NCBI RefSeq assembly: GCF_005239125.1 | Contig: NZ_SZYE01000020.1 | Location: 1-34,251, forward strand | Length of the DNA stretch: 34,251 bases | DNA from: Cellulomonas hominis | Lineage (GTDB): Bacteria > Actinomycetota > Actinomycetes > Actinomycetales > Cellulomonadaceae | Direction of reading: 5' to 3' | Shown: positions 20,917 through 29,124 of the stretch, in pieces | How the letters are laid out: each line of letters opens with the position of its first letter | Position numbering within the stretch: the stretch's first letter is position 1 | The notes under the pieces: generated by a model | Told to the model about the DNA's origin: nothing | Database searches by the model: none | Seen by the model: the letters and a program-made list of their open reading frames with translations, nothing else | Position numbers and translations under genes: made by a program

Positions 20917-21804
20917 GTGCGACTCACCGATCGCCGCTACGCGTTGGCGCTGGCCGCGCCCGCTGCGCTGTTCCTGCTCGTCTTCGTCGCCTGGCCGCTC
21001 GTCCGGCTCGTGTACGACAGCTTCTTCGACATCTCGCCGATCGCCGGCGGGGCGCGCGACTTCAACGGCTTCGGCAACTACGCCGAGGTCTTCTCGAGCT
21101 CCGCGTTCCTCGGCGCCGCGGGGCGTACGGCGGCCTACACCGCGATCGTGGTGACGTCCGAGTTCGTCCTCGGCTTCGCCGTCGCGCTGCTGTTCTCGGC
21201 TCTCGGCCAGCGGTCGTCCATCTTCCGCACGATCTTCCTGTACCCGCTGATGATCGCGCCGGTGGTGGCCGGGCTGCTGTGGCGGTTCCTGCTCATCGAC
21301 AACCTCGGCATCGTCAACCACCTGCTGCACAGCGTCGGTGTCCTGGCCTCGCCGGGCGACATCGGGTGGCTGTCCGACCCGGACATCGTGCTGTGGGCCG
21401 TGGCCATCCCCGACATCTGGCTGACCACGTCGTTCATGACGCTGATCATCTTCGCCGGGCTGCAGAACGTCCCCGGAGATCTCCTGGAGGCCGCGCGGCT
21501 CGACGGCGCGCGGTTCCCGACCCTGCTGTGGCGGATCATCCTCCCCCTGCTGAGGCCGGTCGTCGCGGTCGCGCTGATCGTGCGGGGCATCGACGCCGCC
21601 AAGGCGTTCGACATCATCCTCATCCAGACCGGGGGCGGTCCGCAGAACGCCTCCCAGACCCTGTCGCTGCTGATCCACCAGACGATGGTCCGCTACGGCG
21701 ATCCCGGCCTCGCCTCGGCGATGGGCACCGTCTACCTGCTGGCGATGATGATCGTCGCCGGCCTGGCGGTCTGGTTCATCTGGCGACCTGGAGCAGATTC
21801 ATGA
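20917..21804 (+). CDS. Sugar ABC transporter permease, MalF type (CUT1)
   Basis: A 295-aa membrane permease with six predicted segments (first: YALALAAPAALFLLVFVAWP) and the EAA loop EAARLDGARFPTLLWRIILP that docks the ATPase. The GTG start is preceded by AAAGG. Its stop overlaps the next start (ATGA). Together with the partner at 21801 and the binding protein at 19525 it forms a complete importer except for the ATPase, which is presumably a shared MsiK. The cargo inferred from context is a difructose dianhydride or fructooligosaccharide. Confidence 0.92.
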   Translation: MRLTDRRYALALAAPAALFLLVFVAWPLVRLVYDSFFDISPIAGGARDFNGFGNYAEVFSSSAFLGAAGRTAAYTAIVVTSEFVLGFAVALLFSALGQRSSIFRTIFLYPLMIAPVVAGLLWRFLLIDNLGIVNHLLHSVGVLASPGDIGWLSDPDIVLWAVAIPDIWLTTSFMTLIIFAGLQNVPGDLLEAARLDGARFPTLLWRIILPLLRPVVAVALIVRGIDAAKAFDIILIQTGGGPQNASQTLSLLIHQTMVRYGDPGLASAMGTVYLLAMMIVAGLAVWFIWRPGADS

Positions 21805-22640
21805 ACGGCCTCACCGTCCGCCGCCCCGCCACCAAGGCCCTGCTGTGGGCCCTGCTGGTCGTCACGGTCGTGCTGTACGCGTTCCCGTTCCTGTACGTCC
21901 TGCTCACCAGCTTCAAGAACCCGTTCGAGACCCTGGCGGTCCCGCCGCAGATCATCCCGTCGCGGTGGACCCTGGACAACTACGTCGACGCCCTGGCACG
22001 CAACGGGGTCGTGGCGTCCTTCATCAACAGCGTCACGACCGCGATCATCTCCACCGCGCTGTCGCTGGCGCTGGCGATCCCGGCCGCGTACGCGATCACC
22101 CGGTTCCGGACCAGGAGCGGGCGGGTGCTGTCGATGACGGCGCTCGTCACGCGCATGGTCCCGCCGGTCGCCGTGGGCATCCCGCTGACGACGATGATCG
22201 CGGCCATGCGCCTGACCGACACCCCGACGGGACTGGCGATCGCCCACACGACCATCTCGCTGCCGCTGTCGATCCTGCTGATGGCGAGCTTCTTCGAGGC
22301 CGTTCCGGTCGAGATCGAGGAGGCGGCGAAGGTGGACGGGTGCAGCCGCCTGCGGGTGCTGTGGTCGGTCGTCATGCCCGTGGTCTCCGGGGGTGTCGCC
22401 GTCACGGCGATCTTCGCGTTCCTCGCGTCGTGGAACGAGTTCCTGTTCGCGACCCTGCTGACGTCCGTGCGAGCTCAGACCACCCCGATCATGATCGCGA
22501 ACTTCCAGACTCAGTTCGGGCTCGACTGGGGTCCGATGACGGCGCTGGCGACCCTCTACTCGGTCCCCGTGATCGTCCTGACGATCTTCCTGCAGCGGCA
22601 CATCGTCGCCGGGCTGACCCTCGGCGCGGTCAAGGGATGA
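21801..22640 (+). CDS. Sugar ABC transporter permease, MalG type (CUT1)
   Basis: A 279-aa permease with an N-terminal membrane segment (ALLWALLVVTVVLYAFPFLY), further segments, and the EAA loop EAAKVDGCSRLRVLWSVVMP. It ends with the common MalG tail LTLGAVKG. The ATG overlaps the previous stop by 4 bases, which fixes the start even though the same frame stays open upstream. Its own stop overlaps a possible upstream ATG (22637) of the GH91 gene, so all these genes are read as one transcript. Confidence 0.92.
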   Translation: MNGLTVRRPATKALLWALLVVTVVLYAFPFLYVLLTSFKNPFETLAVPPQIIPSRWTLDNYVDALARNGVVASFINSVTTAIISTALSLALAIPAAYAITRFRTRSGRVLSMTALVTRMVPPVAVGIPLTTMIAAMRLTDTPTGLAIAHTTISLPLSILLMASFFEAVPVEIEEAAKVDGCSRLRVLWSVVMPVVSGGVAVTAIFAFLASWNEFLFATLLTSVRAQTTPIMIANFQTQFGLDWGPMTALATLYSVPVIVLTIFLQRHIVAGLTLGAVKG

Positions 22641-22711
22641 GCGCCGCGGGCAACGAGGGATCCGCCCCGGCTGCTGCCGGGCAGCACCTGCGCGACGAAG
22701 GGCATCAGCAC

Positions 22712-24049
22712 ATGGCCAGCACCAACCGGTACGACGTCACCCAGTGGCCCGGCGGCAACCCCTACGAGGACATCGGTGCCGTGATCAACGGGATCATCGC
22801 CGACGTCAAGGCCCGGCAGCAGCACCCCGACGTCCACGACGGAGGCAAGCCGGGCGCGGTCATATCCATCCCGCCGGGTGACTACCGGCTGCGGACGCAG
22901 GTCGTGATCGACATCAGCTACCTGCGGATCGAGGGGTCCGGGCACGGCTTCACCTCGTCGAGCATCCGGTTCAACGTGCCGCAGGAGGAGTGGAGCGACC
23001 TCCACGAGCTGTGGCCAGGAGGAAGTCGGGTCCTCGTCGACCTGCCGATCGAGGACGGCGCCGACCAGCGCGCCGGTGCGGCGTTCTACGTCGACCGTTC
23101 CGGGAGCCCCCGGATCAGCTCGGTCGAGTTCGCGGACTTCTGCATCGACGGGATCCACTTCACCGAGGACGGCTCGGACGTCGACCCCGAGAACACCTAT
23201 GTCAACGGCAAGACGGGCATCCTCGTGGCCGGCGCCAACGACTCGTTCCGTGTCACCGGGATGGGCCTGGTCTACCTGGAGCACGGGCTGACGATCCACC
23301 ACGCCGACGCGCTGTCCGTCCACGACAACTTCATCGCCGAGTGCGGCAGCTGCATCGAGCTCCGCGGCTGGGGCCAGGCGTCGAAGGTCACCGACAACCT
23401 GATCGGGGCCGGCCCGAAGGGCTACTCGATCCTCGCGGAGAACCACGGCGGGCTCCTCGTGACAGCGAACAACGTCTTCCCCCGCGGGTCGAGCAGCATC
23501 GAGCTGCACGGCGTCCGGCGGTCGAGCATCACCAACAACCGGCTGCACGCGTTCTACCCCGGGATGGTGGTGCTCGCCGACGGCAGCTCCGAGAACCTGA
23601 TCGGGTCGAACCACCTCCTGCGCGACCACGAGCCGTGGGCCCCGTTCTTCGGCGTCGACAACGGCCGGGACGACACCTACGGCCTGGTCCGCATCGACGG
23701 TGAGCACAACTCCGTGATCGGGAACCACTTCTCCGAGGTGGTGGACGCGCAGGCGATCCGCCCGCCGGGCGCGACACCGGTGATCGTGCGGCTGGTGTCC
23801 GGCACCGGCAACTACGTCGCCAGCAACCACGTGGTCGGCCGCGACGTGCGAGCCGCGGCGGGCGAGTCGGCGTACGCCGCCCAGGTCGACGCGCTGCTGA
23901 GCACCGGGACGGCGGGACGCCTCGCGGTGACGTCCGTCCTGGTCGACGACGGGTCCCACCACAACACGGTCCTCGACTCGGGGGACGAGACGCAGGTGAA
24001 GATGGACAGGGCGGTCAACGCCTTCAGGCCCACACCCACCGTCGCCTGA
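22712..24049 (+). CDS. GH91 beta-helix enzyme: probable intracellular difructose dianhydride hydrolase
   Basis: A 445-aa right-handed beta-helix protein of the inulin fructotransferase family. NPYEDIGAVINGIIADVKA, KPGAVISIPPGDYRL, VVIDISYLRIEGSGHGFTSS, NGKTGI, NDSFRVTGMGLVYLEHGL and FIAECGSCIEL follow remembered Arthrobacter/Bacillus GH91 sequences closely. Two acid pairs spaced 11 residues apart, D199/E210 and D205/E216, are candidates for the reported catalytic Asp/Glu. Inulin fructotransferases are secreted. This one has no signal peptide from either possible start (22712, with GAAGGG 9 bp upstream; or 22637, overlapping the permease stop). It follows an importer. That favours the homologous DFA III hydrolase, which opens DFA III to inulobiose in the cytoplasm. 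A transferase or a DFA I enzyme cannot be excluded. Confidence 0.85.
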   Translation: MASTNRYDVTQWPGGNPYEDIGAVINGIIADVKARQQHPDVHDGGKPGAVISIPPGDYRLRTQVVIDISYLRIEGSGHGFTSSSIRFNVPQEEWSDLHELWPGGSRVLVDLPIEDGADQRAGAAFYVDRSGSPRISSVEFADFCIDGIHFTEDGSDVDPENTYVNGKTGILVAGANDSFRVTGMGLVYLEHGLTIHHADALSVHDNFIAECGSCIELRGWGQASKVTDNLIGAGPKGYSILAENHGGLLVTANNVFPRGSSSIELHGVRRSSITNNRLHAFYPGMVVLADGSSENLIGSNHLLRDHEPWAPFFGVDNGRDDTYGLVRIDGEHNSVIGNHFSEVVDAQAIRPPGATPVIVRLVSGTGNYVASNHVVGRDVRAAAGESAYAAQVDALLSTGTAGRLAVTSVLVDDGSHHNTVLDSGDETQVKMDRAVNAFRPTPTVA

Positions 24050-24098
24050 CGGCGGCGCGGGCGCAGCTGCAGAGGACCGACCGCGGATAGGCGAGGCG

Positions 24099-25133
24099 AT
24101 GAAGCAACGACGAGTGACGATCAAGCAGGTGGCCGCCGAGGCCGGGGTCTCGATCACGACCGTCTCCCACGTCCTGAACGACGTCCCCGGGGTCCGGGTG
24201 AACCCGGCGACGCGTGAACGTGTCCACGAGGCCGTGGCGAGGCTCGGCTACGTGCCCAACAGCCTCGCCCAGTCGCTGCGCACGCAGCGGTCGAACACCA
24301 TCGGGCTCATCGGGGACGAGATCGCCACCACCCCCTTCGCCGGGAAGCTCGTCCTCGGCGCGCAGGAAGTGGCACTGGCCCGCGACGCCGTCGTCCTCGT
24401 CGTGTCGACCGGCTACCAGCGCGACGTCGAGAACCGGGAGATCGCCGAGCTCCTGCGCCGGCAGGTCGACGGGATCCTCTACGCGTCGATGTTCCACCGG
24501 CGGGTCGAGCTGCCGGCGCAGCTGGCGTCCGTCCCGACGGTGTTCGTGAACGCCGAGTGCGCCACGCCCGGGGTGCCGTGGGTCACCCCTGACGAGGTGG
24601 CCGGCGGCAGGGACGCCGCGGAGGTGCTCCTCGCGGCCGGCCACCGTCGGCTCGGGTTCATCAACAACGTCGACGAGATCCCGGCGTCCGCCGGCAGGCT
24701 CGAGGGGTTCCGTTCCCGCGCTGCGGAGGCCGGCGTCCCCGCGGCGGACGTGGCCGTCGTCACCGCGGAGACCACTCCCGCCGGCGGCTACGCGGCCGCA
24801 CGAGAGCTGCTGACGAGCGAGCGGCGGCCCACCGCGGTCTTCTGCTTCAACGACCGGCTCGCCATGGGCGCGTACCGGGCCGCCGCCGAGCTCGGCCTGC
24901 GCGTACCGGAGGACGTCTCCGTCGTGGGCTTCGACAACCAGGAGTACGTCGCCGACGGGCTGTACCCCGGCCTGACGACGATCGAGCTCCCGCACTTCGA
25001 CATGGGCGTGTGGGCCACGGAGCACCTCTTCGACCAGATCGACGGGGTGCACGAGGGCGCCGCGTCCGCGCGCTTGCGCGGGCCGGTCATCCACCGAGGA
25101 TCCGTCGCGCCGCCCCCCGCGACTCAGCACTGA
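24099..25133 (+). CDS. LacI-family regulator of the DFA/fructan operon
   Basis: A 344-aa repressor. The helix-turn-helix VTIKQVAAEAGVSITTVSHV spans residues 5-24, followed by the hinge SLAQSLRT and a sensor domain from about residue 65 (IGLIGDEIATTPFAGKLVLG). It is clearly paralogous to the LacI at 27139: both have the DE.A..PFAG, GAQE, G.LYA.M.HR, FCFND/FCGND and SVVGFDNQE/SIVGFDNQE stretches, which differ from the LacI at 10676. It lies inside the operon, 49 bp after the GH91 gene, with a weak ribosome site. The composite operator at 19456-19494 is its likely target and a fructose-containing disaccharide its likely inducer (inference). Confidence 0.93.
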   Translation: MKQRRVTIKQVAAEAGVSITTVSHVLNDVPGVRVNPATRERVHEAVARLGYVPNSLAQSLRTQRSNTIGLIGDEIATTPFAGKLVLGAQEVALARDAVVLVVSTGYQRDVENREIAELLRRQVDGILYASMFHRRVELPAQLASVPTVFVNAECATPGVPWVTPDEVAGGRDAAEVLLAAGHRRLGFINNVDEIPASAGRLEGFRSRAAEAGVPAADVAVVTAETTPAGGYAAARELLTSERRPTAVFCFNDRLAMGAYRAAAELGLRVPEDVSVVGFDNQEYVADGLYPGLTTIELPHFDMGVWATEHLFDQIDGVHEGAASARLRGPVIHRGSVAPPPATQH

Positions 25134-25151
25134 CCTGGAAGGTACGACTCC

Positions 25152-26120
25152 ATGCCGAACGCCCTGCCCGACGCCTGGACCTGGGACATGTGGTTCGCCG
25201 ACGACGGGACGCACCACCACGCGTTCTACCTGAAGGCCTCGCGCGCGCTCGGGGACCCGGAGCGACGCCACTTCTCCGTCACCGTCGGCCACGCCGTCTC
25301 CACGGACCTGCGCACGTGGCACGAGGTCGCGGACGCGCTGATCGCGTCCGACCAGCCGGCCTTCGACGACTTCACCACGTGGACCGGGTCGATCGTCCGG
25401 GACGCCGACGGGATCTGGACGATGTTCTACACGGGAACCTCGCGGGCCGAGAACGCCACCGTGCAGCGGGTCGGGGTCGCGCGATCGACCGACCTGTACA
25501 CCTGGTCCAAGGCGAGCTCAGAGGCCGTGTGCGAGGCCGACGCGCGCTGGTACGAGACGTACGACGGGGCCAGCTGGCCCGACGAGGCGTGGCGCGACCC
25601 GTGGGTCTTCCGGGACGGCGACCGGTGGCACATGCTGATCACCGCCCGGGCCAACCAGGGTGACCTCGACGACCGCGGCGTCATCGGCCACGCCACCTCG
25701 ACGGACCTGCGCAGCTGGGCCGTGCAGCCGCCGCTGTCTCAGCCGGGCGCCGGATTCGGCCACCTGGAGGTGCCGCAGGTCGCGACCGTCGACGGCCGGC
25801 ACGTGCTGATCTTCTCCTGCCTGAACACCGAGCTGACCCGGGCGCGGCGCGCCGACGGCGAGCGCGGGGGTGTCTGGTCCGTGCCGATCGACGACACGAC
25901 CGGCCCGTACGACGTCGCCAAGGCGACCCGCCTGACCGACGAGACGCTGTACGCCGGCCGGCTCCTGCAGGGCCGGGACGGAGCCTGGTGGCTGTTCGCG
26001 TTCGACCACGTCGACGCTTCGGGGGCGTTCGTCGGGTCGCTGTCCGACCCGATGCCGGTCGGCTGGGACGCGAGCGGGCGACTGCGGGTGGCCGACGGTC
26101 GTTTCGACGAGCTGGTCTGA
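25152..26120 (+). CDS. Short GH32/GH68-like five-blade beta-propeller fructosidase
   Basis: A 322-aa cytoplasmic protein that is all catalytic propeller and lacks the C-terminal sandwich of typical GH32 enzymes. The GH32 WxNDPNG motif is replaced by TWDMWFADDG; its W-D-x-W (D12) recalls the GH68 nucleophile motif, with D17/D18 as alternatives. The stabilising Asp is D149 in WRDPWVF and the acid/base is E206 in GHLEVPQV. FTTWTGSIV and VGVARSTDL mark other blades. GGAAGG precedes the ATG. Between a GH91 enzyme and a fructokinase, the expected task is cutting inulobiose or another fructobiose into fructose (inference). An arabinan- or mannoside-active GH43/GH130-like enzyme is the less likely alternative. 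Confidence 0.75.
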   Translation: MPNALPDAWTWDMWFADDGTHHHAFYLKASRALGDPERRHFSVTVGHAVSTDLRTWHEVADALIASDQPAFDDFTTWTGSIVRDADGIWTMFYTGTSRAENATVQRVGVARSTDLYTWSKASSEAVCEADARWYETYDGASWPDEAWRDPWVFRDGDRWHMLITARANQGDLDDRGVIGHATSTDLRSWAVQPPLSQPGAGFGHLEVPQVATVDGRHVLIFSCLNTELTRARRADGERGGVWSVPIDDTTGPYDVAKATRLTDETLYAGRLLQGRDGAWWLFAFDHVDASGAFVGSLSDPMPVGWDASGRLRVADGRFDELV

Positions 26121-26132
26121 GCGGAGTCGGGC

Positions 26133-27053
26133 ATGGGACGGTTCCTCATGATCGGCGAGGCTCTCGTCGACGTCGTCCAGGCCGCGGACGGCGCGCGCAC
26201 GTGCCACCCCGGAGGCAGCCCTGCGAACGTCGCGCTCACCACCGCGCGACTCGGCGACGACACGCGGCTCCTCACGTGGATCGCACCGGACGAGCTCGGT
26301 GCCGTGGTGCGCGAGCACCTCACCAGGGCCGGGGTCGTCGTGCTGCCGCAGTCGGTCGGTGCGACGCGGACGTCCACCGCGAAGGCACTCGTCGACGACA
26401 CCGGGGCAGCGCACTACGAGTTCGACCTGGAGTGGACCCTCGCCCCCGCTGCCGTCGACCCTGATACGACCGTCGTGCACACCGGGTCGATCGCGGCGCT
26501 GGCGCCGACCAGCCCGCCGGGCGCGTTGTCCGCCCTGCTCGCCGCAGCCCACGAGCGCGCCACCATCACCTACGACCCGAACCTGCGACCGACCGTCATG
26601 GGGCCCGTGGACCTGGTCCGCGGCGAGGTCGAGCGTCTCGTCGCGCGGGCCGACGTGGTGAAGGTCTCCGACGAGGATCTCGCGTGGCTGTACCCGGGCA
26701 GCGACCCGCACGACGTGCTCGGCCGGTGGGTGGGAGACCACGCGCTCGCGATGGGCGTCCTCACCCGCGGCGCGCAGGGCCCGTCCGCGATCCTCCGGAG
26801 CGGGGAGCGCGTGGACGTCCCGGCGCCCGCCGTCACCGTGGTGGACACGATCGGCGCCGGCGACTCGTTCATGGGCGGGTTGCTGCACGCGCTCGACCAG
26901 GACGGTCTGACGGGAGCCGGAGGCCGGGACAGGCTCGCCGCGCTGACCGCGGGCGAGGCGAGAGCGGTCCTCGCGGTCGCCGCGCGGGTCGCGGCGGTGA
27001 CGGTCAGCCGCGCGGGGGCCAACCCGCCGACGCTCGAGGAGCTCTCGGCGTGA
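26133..27053 (+). CDS. PfkB-family fructokinase
   Basis: A 306-aa ribokinase-fold sugar kinase, expected to turn fructose into fructose 6-phosphate with ATP. The N-terminal motif GGSPANVALTTARLG is the PfkB signature 1 and GEALVDVV the opening strand. DTIGAGDSFMGG is signature 2, with catalytic D244. ITYDPNLRP is typical of fructokinases. It starts 12 bp after the GH32-like gene with GGAG 6 bp before the ATG, and ends the DFA operon. The downstream promoter at 27073 begins a new unit. 2-Keto-3-deoxygluconate or other sugars are possible substrates of the family, but the fructan context favours fructose. Confidence 0.88.
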   Translation: MGRFLMIGEALVDVVQAADGARTCHPGGSPANVALTTARLGDDTRLLTWIAPDELGAVVREHLTRAGVVVLPQSVGATRTSTAKALVDDTGAAHYEFDLEWTLAPAAVDPDTTVVHTGSIAALAPTSPPGALSALLAAAHERATITYDPNLRPTVMGPVDLVRGEVERLVARADVVKVSDEDLAWLYPGSDPHDVLGRWVGDHALAMGVLTRGAQGPSAILRSGERVDVPAPAVTVVDTIGAGDSFMGGLLHALDQDGLTGAGGRDRLAALTAGEARAVLAVAARVAAVTVSRAGANPPTLEELSA

Positions 27054-27072
27054 CGGGGCCGGACCGGGGGTG

Positions 27073-27102
27073 TTGACCGGCACGGCACCAGGGCGCTACT
27101 TT
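27073..27102 (+). promoter_or_regulatory. Promoter of the second fructan operon
   Basis: TTGACC (27073-27078) and TACTTT (27097-27102, TAnnnT type) have an 18-bp spacer. Transcription would begin near 27109, about 30 bases before the LacI ATG. Confidence 0.6.
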
Positions 27103-27105
27103 GCC

Positions 27106-27123
27106 GTCAATCGTATAACCGAC
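27106..27123. promoter_or_regulatory. Putative autoregulatory operator of the second fructan LacI
   Basis: The AT-rich stretch GTCAATCGTATAACCGAC lies over the expected transcription start. Its complement contains GTTATACG, identical to the left half of the palindrome at 28249-28264. The site itself is only partly symmetric. Confidence 0.5.
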
Positions 27124-27138
27124 ACGACGGAGTGGACG

Positions 27139-28170
27139 ATGGAGCAGCGAAGGCGCGCCACCATGCGCGACGTCGCCGACCGCGCCGGCGTGTCCCAGGC
27201 GACCGTCTCCCTCGTCCTCAACGACGTCGCGGGCGGCCGGGCCACAGAGGAGACGCGGGCGCGTGTCCTCGCTGCCGCCCGTGACCTCGAGTACCGCACC
27301 AACGCCTTCGCGAAGACGCTGCGCAGCGGGGACTCGGGGATCATCGGGTTCATCTCCGACGAGGTCGCCAGCGCGCCGTTCGCCGGTGCGATGCTCAAGG
27401 GGGCGCAGGAGCTCGCCTGGCAGACCGGCAACGTCATCCTCAGCGTGGACACGTTCGGTCGGCCCGACCTCGAGGCAGCCGCGGTCGACATGATGCACTC
27501 CTACCAGGTGCGAGGAGTGCTCTACGCGGCGATGTACCACCGGGTGCTGGACCTGCCTGCGGCCCTGCGGGACCTGCCGGCGGTCGTGCTGAACGCCCGC
27601 GAGGCGTCCGGGCGGGTCCCGAGCTTCTTCCCGGACGAGGAGCAGGGCGGCTACACCGCCACCCAGCAGCTGCTCGACGCGGGCCACGACCGCATCGCCT
27701 TCATCAACATCCAGGAACCCGACAGCGACCTGCCGGCCGGTATCGGCCGGCTCGCGGGCTACCGGGCGGCGCTGGAGGAGCGCGACGTGCCGTTCCGCGA
27801 AGAGCTCGTGCGCTACGGGGGCGGTGTGGTCGAGGACGGCCTCGCGCTGGCCCGCGACCTCATGGAGGCCGAGCGCCCGACCGCGATCTTCTGCGGCAAC
27901 GACCGGACCGCCTGGGGCGCCTACCGCGCGCTGGAGCGCATGGGTCTGCGTGTCCCGGACGACTGCTCGATCGTCGGCTTCGACAACCAGGAGACCCTCG
28001 CCCCGTTCCTGGACCCCGGCCTGACGACGCTGCAGCTGCCGTTCGAGGTGATGGCGCGGCGCGCGCTCGACGCGGTCCTCGACGGCCCCCGGACCGGCTC
28101 CCCGTTCAACCCCGTCGAGTGCGCACTGGTCAATCGAGGATCAGTGGCGAGCGCAAAGGTGACCGCATGA
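27139..28170 (+). CDS. LacI-family regulator of the second fructan operon
   Basis: A 343-aa repressor. The helix-turn-helix ATMRDVADRAGVSQATVSLV spans about residues 7-26; the hinge AFAKTLRSG and a sensor domain from IGFISDEVASAPFAGAML follow. It is a close paralogue of the LacI at 24099, with a different recognition helix (QATVSLV against ITTVSHV), consistent with different operators. GGAG lies 6 bp before the ATG. It opens its own operon and its stop overlaps the start of the first permease (ATGA). Likely targets are the site at 27106-27123 and the palindrome inside the permease gene. Confidence 0.93.
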   Translation: MEQRRRATMRDVADRAGVSQATVSLVLNDVAGGRATEETRARVLAAARDLEYRTNAFAKTLRSGDSGIIGFISDEVASAPFAGAMLKGAQELAWQTGNVILSVDTFGRPDLEAAAVDMMHSYQVRGVLYAAMYHRVLDLPAALRDLPAVVLNAREASGRVPSFFPDEEQGGYTATQQLLDAGHDRIAFINIQEPDSDLPAGIGRLAGYRAALEERDVPFREELVRYGGGVVEDGLALARDLMEAERPTAIFCGNDRTAWGAYRALERMGLRVPDDCSIVGFDNQETLAPFLDPGLTTLQLPFEVMARRALDAVLDGPRTGSPFNPVECALVNRGSVASAKVTA

Positions 28171-29117
28171 CGACCCCGACCTCACCGCCCCGCACCTCCC
28201 CGCCGGCTCGGCGCACGAGCCGATGGCGCCGGATCCGCGCATCGTGGCAGTTATACGTATTACTCCTCCCGGCCGTGCTGTACGTGCTGGTGTTCAAGTA
28301 CTGGCCCATGTACGGCGCCCAGATCGCGTTCCGGGACTACAACCCCGTCGACGGCTTCTCCGGCAGCCCGTGGGTCGGGCTGGAGCACTTCCGGCGCTTC
28401 GTCGAGTCGTTCCAGTTCGAGCGGCTGCTCGCCAACACGCTCACGGTGAACGCGCTCGGGTTGCTGATCGCGTTCCCCATCCCGATCGTCCTGGCGCTGA
28501 TCGTGAACCAGCTGCAGAGCCAGCGGTTCAAGAAGTTCACGCAGACGGTCCTGTACTCGCCGTCGTTCATCTCGGTCGTGGTCGTGGTCGGGATGATCTA
28601 CCTGCTGTTCTCGCCGCGCTCCGGGATCGTCAACAGCGCGATCACCGCCGTCGGTGGGGAACCGGTGTTCTTCATGGGCTCGCCCGAGTGGTTCCGGCCG
28701 CTGTACATCGGGTCCGACATCTGGCAGAACGCCGGGTTCTCGATGATCGTCTACCTCGCGGCGCTGACGGCGATCGACCCGGCGCTGCACGAGGCCGCAC
28801 GGGTCGACGGCGCGAGCAAGTGGCAGCGGATCCGGCACATCGACGTCCCCGGAATCATGCCGGTGATCACGATCCTGTTCATCCTGGCGATCGGGAACCT
28901 GTTCAACCTGGGGTTCGAGAAGGTCCTGCTCATGCAGACCGACCTCAACCTCCCGGCGTCCGAGGTGATTCAGACCTACGTCTACAAGACCGGCCTGCAG
29001 AGCGCCCAGTTCAGCTACTCCGCCGCCATCGGGCTGTTCAACTCCCTCATCAACCTCACCCTCCTGCTGACCTTCAACTGGGTCGCCCGGCGGGCCAACA
29101 AGACGAGCCTGTGGTGA
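28167..29117 (+). CDS. ABC transporter permease, LplB type
   Basis: A 316-aa membrane permease of the LplB/YtcP class used for complex oligosaccharides. A basic tail (RRTSRWRRIRASW) precedes LYVLLLPAVLYVLVFKYWPMYGAQIAFRDY, the typical LplB opening. The EAA loop is EAARVDGASKWQRIRHIDVP. The ATG overlaps the LacI stop by 4 bases. Codons 28-32 contain a near-perfect palindrome and two TTA leucine codons, which are very rare in this GC-rich sequence. With the partner at 29125 and the binding protein at 30155 it should import fructan oligosaccharides, inferred from the GH32 gene in the same cluster. Confidence 0.92.
   Translation: MTTPTSPPRTSPPARRTSRWRRIRASWQLYVLLLPAVLYVLVFKYWPMYGAQIAFRDYNPVDGFSGSPWVGLEHFRRFVESFQFERLLANTLTVNALGLLIAFPIPIVLALIVNQLQSQRFKKFTQTVLYSPSFISVVVVVGMIYLLFSPRSGIVNSAITAVGGEPVFFMGSPEWFRPLYIGSDIWQNAGFSMIVYLAALTAIDPALHEAARVDGASKWQRIRHIDVPGIMPVITILFILAIGNLFNLGFEKVLLMQTDLNLPASEVIQTYVYKTGLQSAQFSYSAAIGLFNSLINLTLLLTFNWVARRANKTSLW
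28249..28264. promoter_or_regulatory. LacI-type palindrome inside the LplB-type permease gene
   Basis: AGTTATACGTATTACT pairs at 7 of 8 positions about a central CG. It lies 82 bp into the coding sequence and is spelled by codons CAG-TTA-TAC-GTA-TTA. It shares GTTATACG with the promoter site of the upstream LacI gene. Confidence 0.6.
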
Positions 29118-29124
29118 TGACGCC

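Noticed and set aside
22637-22711. ATG 22637 as the GH91 start
   Set aside because: It overlaps the permease stop, which is attractive, but the purine-rich stretch is directly adjacent with no spacer. The 25 extra residues resemble nothing in the family, and 22712 has a well-spaced GAAGGG. It remains a possible alternative.
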